Source: Streptomyces sp. cf386 | GTDB lineage: Bacteria > Actinomycetota > Actinomycetes > Streptomycetales > Streptomycetaceae | Assembly (NCBI RefSeq): GCF_900103585.1 | Contig: NZ_FNHV01000001.1 | Span: 389,326 to 453,325 of the forward strand | Length of the DNA: 64,000 nucleotides | Direction of reading: 5' to 3' | Notes under the pieces: model-generated | Seen by the model: the letters and a program-made list of their open reading frames with translations, nothing else | What the model was told of the DNA's origin: nothing | Database searches by the model: none | Made by a program: the position numbers and the translations under genes | Part shown: positions 55,165 through 63,886 of the stretch, piece by piece | Layout of the letters: each line of letters starts with the position of its first letter | How positions within the stretch are numbered: position 1 is the first letter of the stretch

Positions 55165-55356
55165 TCAGTCGTCGAAGTGGGTCGCGGAGCCGGCGGTGGA
55201 CGTCGTCGTGCCGACGGCGAGCAGGAGGTCCGGGTCGCTGACGGCGGGGCGTCCGTCGGCCAGCACGTTCAGCTGCCGGGCCGGGTCGAAGTGATACGGC
55301 GTCACCGCGTCGGAAAGCCCCCTGAGTGACGCGTAGTTGAGGGTGAACGGTCGCAC
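55165..55356 (-). CDS. Graspetide precursor peptide (ATP-grasp-modified RiPP)
   Basis: 63 aa. The GTG at 55356 lies six bases after AGGAGG; no other start is as good. A leader begins RPFTLNYASLRGLSD, the motif (PF-x-LNYA) typical of putative ATP-grasp-modified RiPP precursors. The middle (DPARQLNVLADGRPAVSDPD) is followed by a Thr/Ser-rich core ending TTTSTAGSATHFDD, offering hydroxyl donors (T/S) and the acidic residues D62/D63 for ester links. It is co-directional with and 15 bp upstream of the ligase. Ring pattern cannot be told from sequence. Confidence 0.88.
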   Translation of the reverse strand: MRPFTLNYASLRGLSDAVTPYHFDPARQLNVLADGRPAVSDPDLLLAVGTTTSTAGSATHFDD

Positions 55357-55538
55357 TGTGAACCTCCTGTGTGGTGCGGGTGAATTACCGTCACTTACGC
55401 ACCCCTTGCGTAAGGAATTCATCACTTTCCGCCACATCGGCGTGAAGGTCGTCACACACTTCTCCGGATTCCCGGACCCGCCACGGGAACCCTTGACGCT
55501 GAACCGTTTCATTGCTTCTCTCAAAACGCAGTTCTCCA

Positions 55539-55552
55539 TGGGAGCGCTCCCA
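55539..55552. promoter_or_regulatory. CebR-type operator TGGGAGCGCTCCCA
   Basis: A perfect 14-bp palindrome identical to the consensus known for CebR, the cello-oligosaccharide repressor of Streptomyces. It stands 22 bp before the GTG of the tandem CE2-like esterase, so that gene is predicted to be induced by cellobiose/cellotriose. Confidence 0.85.
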
Positions 55553-55574
55553 ACCCCACGTGAAAGGGATCCCC

Positions 55575-57572
55575 GTGCAGACAACCCCCCACCCCAGACG
55601 CACCCTTTCCGCCCTCCTCACCGCCGCACTCGTCGCCTGCCTGCTGTCGCTGTCCTGGGCCGGCGGCACCCCTGCGCGGGCGGCTGCGGGCGACGGTTCG
55701 GTGTCCGACCCCAACATCGTCTATGTGGGCCGCTGGGACACGAGTTCGGGCACGGCCGCCGTGCCCCAATGGTCCGGCGCGTATCTGCGGACGTCGTTCA
55801 CCGGCACCACGGTGAAGGTCAGGGCCAGGGACGCGGTCAACTTCTACGCGAGCGTCGACGGCGGCCCCGACGTCTTCCACGCGGGCGTCCGCGGCACGGT
55901 GAACCTCACTCCCCAGCCCCTGTCCCCCGGCACCCACACCCTACGGATCTCCTATCGCTCCGGCGACACCGTCTTCCAGGGCCTGGTCCTGGACTCCGGC
56001 GCCCGCACGGTCGCTCCGGCGGTGCCGTCAGGGCTGGTCGAGTTCGTCGGCGACTCCATCACCGCGGGCGCCCTCACCGACCGGCTGGCGCTCGACTCGT
56101 ACGCCTGGAAGACCGGCGAACGCCTCGGGATGCGGCACACCCGGATCGCCCGGGCCGGGTACTGCCTGGTCGCCCAGTCCGGTTGCACAGGCCTGAGCAG
56201 CCAGTACTTCCGCACCGGCAGCACCGGCGACCAGAACTGGGACTTCTCCCGCTATCCGGCGAGCGCGGTGGTCATCAACCTCGGCACCAACGACATCGGC
56301 CACGGCGTGTCCGGCCCCGCCTTCCAGACGGCGTACACCAAGTTCCTGAGCGATGTGCGCGCCCGGCACCCCGAGGCCCACCTCTTCGCCGTGCAGACGC
56401 TCAAGAAGCGCTACGTCGCCGAGACCAGGGCGGCCGTGAGCGCCCGCAACAGCGCCGGTGACGCCAAGGTGACCTACGTCGACACCACGGGCTGGCTCAC
56501 CGACGGCGCCGACTACGAGGACGGCAACGGGCACCCCAACGAGGCGGGCCACACCAAGTTCGCGGACCGTCTGGCCCCGGTCATCGCCGCCCGACTCGGC
56601 ACCGCCGCCACCGACGCGTCCACCAAGGCCGCCGCTCCCGGCCAGCCCGGCGACCCCAACATCAAGTTCGTGGGCCGCTGGGACACCCGCAGCTCCAGTA
56701 CCCTCTACACCCCGTACTGGGCGGGCGCCTACTACCGGGTCGGCTTCACCGGCCGGACGGTCAAGCTCAAGCAGCGGGGCACCATCGACTTCTGGGCGCG
56801 CATCGACGACGGACCGGTGAGGTTCTACGACGACGTCAAGGGCACCGTGGACCTGACGCCGACGGCACTCGCCTCCGGGAACCACACCCTCCAGGTCAAC
56901 TACCAGGTGGTCGCGGGCTCGTACCGCGGCGACGCCGTCTTCCAGGGGTTGGCCCTGGACTCCGGCGCGACCACGTTCGCACCGCCCGCTCCGGCCAAGC
57001 TGATCGAGTTCGTCGGCGACTCGATCACCGTGGGCACCACCACCTCGCAGAACGCCCGTACCGCGTACGGCTGGCTGATCGGCGAACGGCTCGGCGCCGA
57101 GCACACCCAGGTCGCCCAGGGCGGCGCCTGTCTGGTCGCCACGGCCGACGGATGCGTGGGCCTGGAGCAGCAGTTCGGCAGGCTCAACCCCAACTCCTCC
57201 ACGCCCGACTGGGACTTCTCCCGCTACCAGGCGGACGCCGTCGTCATCAACCTGGGCACCAACGACGTGGGCCACGGCGTCAGCTCCACGCAGTTCCAGT
57301 CGGCGTACGCCGGCCTGCTGCGCAAGGCCCGAGCCGCCTATCCGCGGGCCTGGATCTTCGCGCTGGAGACCTTCCGGGGCCGTTACGTCCCGCAGACCGA
57401 AGCGGCCGTCAAGGCGGCCGTCGACGGCGGCGACACCCGGCTCTCCTTCGTCGACACCACCGGGTGGCTGGGCTCCGGCGACCTGACGGACTCGGTCCAC
57501 CCCAACGACCAGGGCCACCGCGTCATCGCCGACCGCCTGGCGCCGATCATCGCGGCGCGGATCGGCGGCTGA
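55575..57572 (+). CDS. Secreted tandem CE2-like SGNH esterase
   Basis: 665 aa from the GTG at 55575 (AAAGGGA upstream). After a signal peptide (LVACLLSLSWAGGTPARA) come two similar halves, each with a jelly-roll-like domain (IVYVGRWDTSSGTAAVPQWS / IKFVGRWDTRSSSTLYTPYW) and a GDSI-type SGNH domain with nucleophiles Ser161 and Ser483 (FVGDSIT). Each half ends with HPN motifs (NGHPNEAGH, SVHPNDQGH). This resembles CE2 acetyl-xylan/glucomannan esterases that deacetylate plant polymers. The duplication is internal and in frame. The CebR site fits co-expression with cellulases. A weak hairpin follows (57576-57597). Confidence 0.88.
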   Translation: MQTTPHPRRTLSALLTAALVACLLSLSWAGGTPARAAAGDGSVSDPNIVYVGRWDTSSGTAAVPQWSGAYLRTSFTGTTVKVRARDAVNFYASVDGGPDVFHAGVRGTVNLTPQPLSPGTHTLRISYRSGDTVFQGLVLDSGARTVAPAVPSGLVEFVGDSITAGALTDRLALDSYAWKTGERLGMRHTRIARAGYCLVAQSGCTGLSSQYFRTGSTGDQNWDFSRYPASAVVINLGTNDIGHGVSGPAFQTAYTKFLSDVRARHPEAHLFAVQTLKKRYVAETRAAVSARNSAGDAKVTYVDTTGWLTDGADYEDGNGHPNEAGHTKFADRLAPVIAARLGTAATDASTKAAAPGQPGDPNIKFVGRWDTRSSSTLYTPYWAGAYYRVGFTGRTVKLKQRGTIDFWARIDDGPVRFYDDVKGTVDLTPTALASGNHTLQVNYQVVAGSYRGDAVFQGLALDSGATTFAPPAPAKLIEFVGDSITVGTTTSQNARTAYGWLIGERLGAEHTQVAQGGACLVATADGCVGLEQQFGRLNPNSSTPDWDFSRYQADAVVINLGTNDVGHGVSSTQFQSAYAGLLRKARAAYPRAWIFALETFRGRYVPQTEAAVKAAVDGGDTRLSFVDTTGWLGSGDLTDSVHPNDQGHRVIADRLAPIIAARIGG

Positions 57573-57595
57573 CCCGACCGGTTCGCCCCGGCCGG

Positions 57596-57748
57596 TCAGC
57601 GCTTCGAGGCGCCGGACCGCAGCTCGCGCAGCAAGTGCGGCGCCGTCTCGATCAGTTGGTCAACCTGGTGGTCGATCAGCCGGAGACACCCGTCGAGCGA
57701 GTCGGCGGGTGTCTCCGGGATCTCCAGCAGGTAGCGGTATCCGCTCAG
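57596..57748 (-). pseudogene. 51-codon coding remnant without start (unknown gene)
   Basis: Frame from about 57748 to a TGA at 57596-57598 reads like a normal protein (GYRYLLEIPETPADSLDG; LIDHQVDQLIETAPHLLREL) with mostly G/C third positions. Upstream in frame a TAA appears within the neighbouring gene and there is no ATG, GTG or TTG between. It may be the 3' end of a gene truncated when the phytase-like gene was inserted. I do not recognise the family. Confidence 0.4.
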
Positions 57749-58938
57749 CGGAACGCGCGCCGGTCCGCGTGCAGCGGGGCCGAGAGCCGGATGGTGATGA
57801 ACTCGTTGTTGTCCGCCTTACCCGCCGTACGGCCGGACGAGAAGGGGAAGTTGTTGTCGTTGAGGACCGCCAGTGTCCGGTCGTCGACGAGGTTGACGTC
57901 CTCGATCGTCTGGAACGGGAACCGGAACGTCTCCCCGAAGCCGCCGAGCTGCTCGGGGTTGGCGATGTCCAGCAGGTCGGCGACCAGGGTCTTGTCCATC
58001 AGGCCGTCGTTGTCGCGGTCCCGGGTGTCGGCCAGGTAGATGCGCTTGAACTTGGCTGTGTCGCCCTGTCCGCCGTCGCGCTCGATGACCAGGAAGCGGT
58101 GCCGGTCGACGGCGATGGCGTCGCCGATGGCGTTCGAGGTCGACTCCAGGCGGTAGACGAAGCGCTTCCCGGTGTACGTGCGCTCGCACAGGTCGAACTC
58201 GCTGAACCGCAGGTCGCCGGGGGTGTCGCCGGTCACCGTGCCTTCCAGGAGCGGGTAGAGGTGGCGGCCGTCCACGGAGCGGACCAGGCCCTCGAAGCCC
58301 TTGCTGCCGGCGATGTTCGGCTGGGCGCCGTTCAGGTACGGGTTCTCCGGCGCCTTCACCCCGTCGAGCGCGATGGGGGCCTCCAAGAGGCGGCCCTTGG
58401 CGGAGAAGTGCAGCAGCCAGGGGCCGAACTCGTCACCCAGCCAGTACGTCCCGTCCGGCATCCGCACGATCGACTCGACGTCGAAGTCGGCGCCGGTGAG
58501 CACCCGGTCGGCCCGCGTGAGCGGGAACGGAACGTGGCGGTCGGGGTCGCTCAGGTTGAAGCCACCGAGCACGGTGACCTTCCCGGTGCGGGTGTCCGGC
58601 TTGACGCGGTGGACGCGGAGCAGGAAGTCGGCGCTGTTGGCCTTGGTGCCGTATCCGTTGTCCGACAGAGCGTCGAAGGTGCCGTCGCGCCGGTTGACGA
58701 CGCCGCTGAAGCCCTGGACGGGCTGGTGGGCGAACGGCGCCGCTATCCCGTTGAAGGGACCGGCGCCGATGGCCGCGCCGGACGGCTCGCTGCCCGGCAC
58801 GAACGTCTCGGCCGGCAGCGACGCGAAGCCGGTCAGCGTGGCCCGGCCGAAGTCCTGCCCGCCCCGGTCGGCCACCGCGGGGGACGCGAGGGAAACGGTC
58901 AGCACCGCGGCGCCGGCCATGATCGAGATTCTTCTCAT
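57745..58938 (-). CDS. Secreted esterase-like/phytase-like beta-propeller protein
   Basis: 397 aa. I chose the ATG at 58938, which opens a good signal peptide (SIMAGAAVLTVSLASPAVA); no SD is obvious, and in-frame TTG further up is unlikely. The body fits the phytase-like esterase family: PVQGFSGVVNRRDGTFDALS, DNGYGTKANSADFLLRVHRV, MPDGTYWLGDEFGPWLLHFS and FQTIEDVNLVDDRTLAVLND. Acidic residues (DNGYG, DEFG, EDV) would bind Ca2+. Members are often found among phosphate-scavenging exoenzymes, but activity is not assured. The stop overlaps a gene remnant. Confidence 0.85.
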   Translation of the reverse strand: MRRISIMAGAAVLTVSLASPAVADRGGQDFGRATLTGFASLPAETFVPGSEPSGAAIGAGPFNGIAAPFAHQPVQGFSGVVNRRDGTFDALSDNGYGTKANSADFLLRVHRVKPDTRTGKVTVLGGFNLSDPDRHVPFPLTRADRVLTGADFDVESIVRMPDGTYWLGDEFGPWLLHFSAKGRLLEAPIALDGVKAPENPYLNGAQPNIAGSKGFEGLVRSVDGRHLYPLLEGTVTGDTPGDLRFSEFDLCERTYTGKRFVYRLESTSNAIGDAIAVDRHRFLVIERDGGQGDTAKFKRIYLADTRDRDNDGLMDKTLVADLLDIANPEQLGGFGETFRFPFQTIEDVNLVDDRTLAVLNDNNFPFSSGRTAGKADNNEFITIRLSAPLHADRRAFR

Positions 58939-58992
58939 GGCGCGCACGGTAAGAGCATGCGGTGACGTGGGCGCCAACGGCAGGGGAACACC

Positions 58993-60549
58993 TCACTGCA
59001 TCGGCATTCCTCCGCCCCGGAGCCGTTCCAGGTCGGAGGGGCGGACCTGGATGACGAGCAGGGCGATCACGGCGGCGATCGCGGTGAAGATCGCGGCCAT
59101 GACGAAGGCGGCGGAGACTCCCGCGGTGAGGATCTCGTCGGCGTACTGCGCCGGCAGCTGCCCGGTGCGTTCGAAGCGCAGCCGCTCCAGCGGGGTCGCC
59201 TGGGACAGGAAGTCGGGGATCTGTTGCTCGGCCTCGTTGTTGCTGGCCGTGCCGTACATCGTGACCAGGATGGACAGCCCGAGGGAACCGCCCACCTGCT
59301 GGGTGGCGTTGAGGAGCCCGGAGGCGGCGCCCGTCTCATGGACGGCCACGTTGGACAGCGCCATCAGGGTCAGGGACACGAACTCCATGCCCATGCCGAG
59401 GCTGAAGACGAGCATCGGGCCGAGGATGCTGCCCAGGTAGGTGGAGTGGATGTCGGTCAGGGTCAGCCAGGCGAGGCCCGCGGCGGCCAGGATCGCGCCC
59501 GTCACCATGAACGGCTTGGGCCCGTACTTCGGCAGGAGTTGGGAGGCGAGCCCCGCGCCGATCGCGATGACGGCGCTCACCGGGAGGAAGGCAAGGCCGG
59601 CCTGGAGCGGGCTGAAGTCGAGCACGTTCTGCACGAAGAGGGTGAGGAAGAAGAACATGCCGAAGATCGCGGCGGCGAGGCTCAGCATCATGCCGTAGGT
59701 GCCCGCCCGGTTGCGGTCCGCGAACATGTGCAGGGGCGTGATCGGCTGCCGGGAGCGCTGCTCGACCAGGATGAACAGCAGCAGGAAGACGACCGCCGCC
59801 CCGAACGCGGCCAGCGTCAGCGGGTCCCGCCAGCCGTCCTGCGCGGCGCGGATGAACCCGTAGACCAGGAGCACCATGCCGATGGTGGAGGTCAGCGCGC
59901 CGGTCAGGTCGAAGTGCCCGGGGTGGCGCTCGGACTCCCGGATCCAGCGCGGCGTGGCGAGGACGATGAGCAGCCCGATGGGCACGTTGACGAACAGCAC
60001 CCAGCGCCAGTTGAGCCACTCGACCAGGATTCCGCCCATCAGCAGCCCGATCGCGCCGCCGCCCGCCGAGACCGCGGCGAAGACGCCGAACGCCCTGTTG
60101 CGCTCGGGTCCTTCACGGAAGGTCGTGCTGATCAGGGCGAGGGCGGTCGGGGAGGCGATGGCGCCGCCGACGCCCTGGAGGGCACGGGCGGCGAGCAGTT
60201 GCCACTCGTTCTGGGACAGTCCGCCGAGGAACGAGGCGAGGACGAAGAGCAGCACGCCGAAGACGAACACGCGCCGTCTGCCGAGGATGTCACCCATCCT
60301 GCCGCCGAGCAGCAGCAGTCCGCCGAAGGTGAGCGTGTAGGCGTTGATCACCCAGGACAGGCTGGTCGTGGAGAAGCCGAGCGAGCGCTGGATGTCGGGC
60401 AGGGCGATGTTCACGATGGTGATGTCGAGCACCACCATCAACTGACAGGACGCGATGACCAGCAGCGCCATACCGCTGCCACGGCCATCACCTCGCTCCG
60501 TCTCCTGCGGGGTGGTCCGTGCTTCAGGGGTCGGCTCCGGATTACTCAT
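58993..60549 (-). CDS. DHA2-family MFS multidrug exporter
   Basis: 518 aa from the ATG at 60549; ATGs at 60561 and 60594 are alternatives, none with a clear SD. About 14 membrane spans; DHA2 motifs include MVVLDITIVNIALPDIQRSL, LLLLGGRMGDILGRRRVFVF and WRWVLFVNVPIGLLIVLA. It exports drugs or metabolites by proton antiport. It lies 110 bp after the P450 gene in the same orientation, so they may form an operon making and exporting, or detoxifying, one compound. Confidence 0.88.
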   Translation of the reverse strand: MSNPEPTPEARTTPQETERGDGRGSGMALLVIASCQLMVVLDITIVNIALPDIQRSLGFSTTSLSWVINAYTLTFGGLLLLGGRMGDILGRRRVFVFGVLLFVLASFLGGLSQNEWQLLAARALQGVGGAIASPTALALISTTFREGPERNRAFGVFAAVSAGGGAIGLLMGGILVEWLNWRWVLFVNVPIGLLIVLATPRWIRESERHPGHFDLTGALTSTIGMVLLVYGFIRAAQDGWRDPLTLAAFGAAVVFLLLFILVEQRSRQPITPLHMFADRNRAGTYGMMLSLAAAIFGMFFFLTLFVQNVLDFSPLQAGLAFLPVSAVIAIGAGLASQLLPKYGPKPFMVTGAILAAAGLAWLTLTDIHSTYLGSILGPMLVFSLGMGMEFVSLTLMALSNVAVHETGAASGLLNATQQVGGSLGLSILVTMYGTASNNEAEQQIPDFLSQATPLERLRFERTGQLPAQYADEILTAGVSAAFVMAAIFTAIAAVIALLVIQVRPSDLERLRGGGMPMQ

Positions 60550-60658
60550 GGCATGCGCCATCGATGGGTGGTCGGGTCTCGTTCCCGCCACCATTCGACC
60601 GTACGCCGCAGCCGGACGGCCCTCCAGTCGATCACCGGGCCGGCTGCGGCGCCCCTGG

Positions 60659-62107
60659 TCAGCGCCCGGCGCGGATCAGCCCCGTGAGATAGCGCCACAG
60701 GGACGAGCGCTGCCGGGTGGCCTGGTCCGGCAGGACCGGATCGATCGCCTCGGGTGCCGATTGCGCCGCCGGGTCCGTGGCCGTCCGCTGCGCCGGTACT
60801 CGCTCGGACGCGGCGGGCCCGGCGGGCCTCGCGGCGAGTTCGTACCGTACCGGCAGTGAGCGCAGGCCGCGCATGAACGGCGAGGAGCGCCACGGTAGTT
60901 GGTCGGCCGGGAGGGCGAGGTCGAGATGGGAGAACCGCTCGAAGAGCCGGCCCACGCCGACCGCCGCGACCGTGGACGCTAGCTCACGCGCCGGGCACTG
61001 GCGAGGGCCCGCGCCCCAGGACAGATGGGCCCGGGTGCTGATCGTGCTGCTCGATGCCACGTGGTCGGCGAAGAGCGGGTCGGCGTGCGCGGCGGCGGAG
61101 GAGACCCACACCGGGTCGCCCGCCCGGATCGTGTAGTTGCCGAGCGGGGCGTCCTTGGTGGCGAAGCGCGGGACGAAGTTCACCAGGGGCGGCTTGCGCA
61201 TGACCACGCGGTTCATGGTCTCCCGGATCATCCCGGCGGAAAGGCTGGCGCGGACGCCGCCGTCGCCGTCGCCGGAGATGACCTCGACCACGGTGTTGGA
61301 CATGAGGATGCCGACGTGGTCGGAGGTCATGCCGAGCAGCATGAACAGCTCACGGGCCAGGTCGTCCAGCGACAGTTCGGGATGCGCGGCCAGCAGGTAG
61401 GAGGGGAAGTCGTCCCCCGGCTCCTTCAGCTTCACGGCGGCCAGTTCCGCGAGCGTCGCCAGCAGCCTTTCCAGCGCGGGCTCGGCGTCCGGGCCCGCGT
61501 CCAGGACCCGCCACATGTCCATGAGCGCGTCGTCGCCCTGGGAACCGGGGAAGCCGAGCAGATGGCTGGCGACCATCAGCGGCAGCGGGCGGGAGAACTG
61601 CGCGGACAGGTCCGCCACGCCCGTGCCGCCGCCCTGCCCGACGAGGGTGATCAGCTCGTCGGCGTAGGCGGTGACGGCCGCCTTCAGTCGCTTCGCCTGG
61701 GGGTGCGCGGGATCCTGGAACGGCTTGAGTGCCGCGTCCCAAGCGGTCCGCAGCGGTTTGTATCCGGGACCGCCCTGGATCAGGACGTGGTTGACCTCCA
61801 GGGACGGTCCGAGCGGCCAGTCGGCGGGCACTTCGCCGTCCGAGCGGGCCCGCCAGTTCTCCAGCCCCTTCGGCCAGCCGTCGTCGTCCTGGAGTACCTG
61901 GAGCGCCTCCCGGTAGCCGAGGACGAGCCAGGCGGGCACGCCCAGCAGATCGACCGGGGCGACGGGTCCGTGCCGCTGCCTCAGCCGCTCGTACACGAGC
62001 GAGGGACGCGTCTCGTAGTCGCGGGTCAGCAACGGCTGGGGAGCCAACTCCTCCAGCCTGGTGCCGTCGACGCCCACGGGTCCGCTCCCACCCACCTGGG
62101 ACTCCAT
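60659..62107 (-). CDS. Cytochrome P450 without a recognisable ExxR motif (CYP157-like?)
   Basis: 482 aa from the ATG at 62107. The heme-binding loop is SWGAGPRQCPARE with Cys371 as thiolate ligand. In the K-helix zone (MNRVVMRKPPLVNFVPRFA) no Glu-x-x-Arg appears at the usual spot: Val precedes the Arg by three. The I-helix stretch (FMLLGMTSDHVGILMSNT) also lacks the usual acid-Thr pair. Streptomyces CYP157 proteins are known to lack ExxR; this may be one. The C-terminal 55 residues are an extra Ala/Pro-rich tail. No ferredoxin gene adjoins. Confidence 0.85.
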   Translation of the reverse strand: MESQVGGSGPVGVDGTRLEELAPQPLLTRDYETRPSLVYERLRQRHGPVAPVDLLGVPAWLVLGYREALQVLQDDDGWPKGLENWRARSDGEVPADWPLGPSLEVNHVLIQGGPGYKPLRTAWDAALKPFQDPAHPQAKRLKAAVTAYADELITLVGQGGGTGVADLSAQFSRPLPLMVASHLLGFPGSQGDDALMDMWRVLDAGPDAEPALERLLATLAELAAVKLKEPGDDFPSYLLAAHPELSLDDLARELFMLLGMTSDHVGILMSNTVVEVISGDGDGGVRASLSAGMIRETMNRVVMRKPPLVNFVPRFATKDAPLGNYTIRAGDPVWVSSAAAHADPLFADHVASSSTISTRAHLSWGAGPRQCPARELASTVAAVGVGRLFERFSHLDLALPADQLPWRSSPFMRGLRSLPVRYELAARPAGPAASERVPAQRTATDPAAQSAPEAIDPVLPDQATRQRSSLWRYLTGLIRAGR

Positions 62108-62144
62108 CTGCCTGCCGCCCCCTCCGACACTCCCCGCACCGGCG

Positions 62145-62159
62145 TACTACCAGTCAGTA
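62145..62159. promoter_or_regulatory. Near-palindrome TACTACCAGTCAGTA before the P450 gene
   Basis: A 15-bp imperfect inverted repeat (TACT..AGTA, two mismatched pairs) 38 bp upstream of the P450 start, of the form bound by many TetR repressors. No adjacent tetR is seen. Confidence 0.4.
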
Positions 62160-62222
62160 GCCGGCAACGTCCGCGACCCTACCCCAGGGGCCCTCGGGGG
62201 TGAACGACGGGGGCGAGGGAGG

Positions 62223-63620
62223 TCAGCCGGTCGTCGGCGGGATGTTCTGGTTGGCGTGGAAGAAGTTGTCCGGGTCGTAGGTGTGCTTCGTCGCGGCCAG
62301 TCGGTCGTAGTGGCCCCGGTAGGTGGCGCGGACGCGGTCCGGACTCTCCCCTTCGCCGAGGAAGTTGATGTAGGAGCCGCCCATGGAGTACGGATGCAGG
62401 TCGCTCCAGTAGTCGACGCACCACTGCCGGACCAGCCCGGCGTTGGCGGGGTCCGGGTCGATCCCGGCGATCACCGCGGACCACACGGCGTCCCGGTAGG
62501 CCCAGGCCGTGTCGTCGGCACCGACCGAGTGGGCCTGCGCATCCACCGGGTACAGGTGCATCAGGGACAGCTCAGTGGGGAGGTTGTCGCCGTACTTGTG
62601 GTGCACCTCGATCGAGGCGTCGGAGATCTCGTCGAGGAAGTCGCCGCGCCAGTACCACTGGTAGCCCTTGGGGATCAGCTCGTCGAACATGCCCTGGAGG
62701 GCGGGGTAGGGCATGGGGGTGGTGAAGTGGAAGGCGGGCGGCGCCGGTTCGTTCACCGTGGCCAGTGCCTGCTCCAGGCGTTCACCCGCCAGGTCACCGG
62801 TGTAGCACCAGACGACGCCGCACATCTTCTGCCCGTGGATCGGCTCGGGGAACGGCGGTCCGGGTGGGATGGTGAACAGGGTGAAGAAGCCGTTGAGGTC
62901 CTGCGGTGCGGCCGGTAGGAACTCCCGGTACCAGCGCAGTACTTCCGGGGTGCTGTCGACCGGCCACACCGTCACCGCGACGCCAACGGTGTCCACCGGG
63001 TGCAGCCGGAACCTGAACGACGTGACGACGCCGAAGTTCCCGCCGCCGCCCCGCAGCGCCCAGAACAGCTCGGGGTGCTCCTCCTGGGACGCGGTGACGA
63101 AGGTGCCGTCGGCGAGGACGACGTCGGCGGACAGCAGGCTGTCGATGGTCAGGCCGTACTTGCGGGTCAGATGACCGTGGCCGCCGCCGAGGGTGAGGCC
63201 GCCGACGCCCGTCATCGAGATGATGCCGGACGGTACGCCCAGGCCGAACGTGTGGGCCGCGTGGTCGAGGTCGCCCAGCTGCGCGCCGCCGGCCACCTGC
63301 GCGGTCATCGTGCTCGGGTCCACACGCACCCCGCGCATCGTTGACAGGTCGAGGACGAGTCCGTCGTCGACCAGGCACAGACCCGGTCCGCTGTGCCCAC
63401 CGCCGCGCACCGCGAGCTCCACTCCGGTGTCCCTGGCGAAGGAGAGGACGGCCCGTACGTCCGCCACGTCCACGCACTGCGCGATGGCAGCGGGCCGCCG
63501 GTCGATCATGGCGTTGTAGATACTGCGGGCCTCGTCGTAACCCGGGTCCCGCGGGGTGATGACAGGCCCCCGCAGTCCCTCGCGCAAGACCTCCAGTGCC
63601 GTTCCGTCGATGCCGCCCAT
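62223..63620 (-). CDS. FAD-linked oxidase with berberine-bridge-type C terminus
   Basis: 465 aa. The ATG at 63620 has AGAGGGG seven bases upstream; more distant in-frame starts give an unlikely Arg-rich leader. PCMH-type FAD domain: ELAVRGGGHSGPGLCLVDDG (His for covalent FAD), GVGGLTLGGGHGHLTRKYGL, LFWALRGGGGNFGVVTSFRF. The berberine-bridge end is YDPDNFFHANQNIPP. Such enzymes oxidise sugars, alkaloids or polyketides with O2. It is single, 115 bp from the P450 start, and its substrate is unknown. Confidence 0.9.
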   Translation of the reverse strand: MGGIDGTALEVLREGLRGPVITPRDPGYDEARSIYNAMIDRRPAAIAQCVDVADVRAVLSFARDTGVELAVRGGGHSGPGLCLVDDGLVLDLSTMRGVRVDPSTMTAQVAGGAQLGDLDHAAHTFGLGVPSGIISMTGVGGLTLGGGHGHLTRKYGLTIDSLLSADVVLADGTFVTASQEEHPELFWALRGGGGNFGVVTSFRFRLHPVDTVGVAVTVWPVDSTPEVLRWYREFLPAAPQDLNGFFTLFTIPPGPPFPEPIHGQKMCGVVWCYTGDLAGERLEQALATVNEPAPPAFHFTTPMPYPALQGMFDELIPKGYQWYWRGDFLDEISDASIEVHHKYGDNLPTELSLMHLYPVDAQAHSVGADDTAWAYRDAVWSAVIAGIDPDPANAGLVRQWCVDYWSDLHPYSMGGSYINFLGEGESPDRVRATYRGHYDRLAATKHTYDPDNFFHANQNIPPTTG

Positions 63621-63845
63621 GGCCGGACCCCTCTTGATGAAGACGTCTGTGAAGTCGTCTGTGTGAAGACGGTGAACCGCGGACGGATGGCGGCGCCTGA
63701 CGTCCGGGCGGGCAGCGGGGGCGTGGTGCGCGGATCCGTTCGCACGTCGTGTCGATGGTCGATGTCGGCAGGACACAGCGGCCCCGCCATGTCCCAGTCT
63801 TCACCTCCCCATGGACGTCCGCACGTCGATCGGGGAAAGGGGAAA

Positions 63846-63875
63846 CGGCCCGGGGCCGCTCTCCGGCCCGGGCCG
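63846..63875 (-). terminator. Terminator hairpin after the ankyrin gene
   Basis: CGGCCCGG (63846-63853) pairs with CCGGGCCG (63868-63875). It lies just downstream of the ankyrin-gene stop on the minus strand. Confidence 0.6.
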
Positions 63876-63886
63876 CCCGCCCGGCG

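Noticed and set aside
57576..57597. GACCGG...CCGGTC hairpin after the CE2-like gene
   Set aside because: Short stem in very GC-rich DNA, easily chance; mentioned but not called as terminator.
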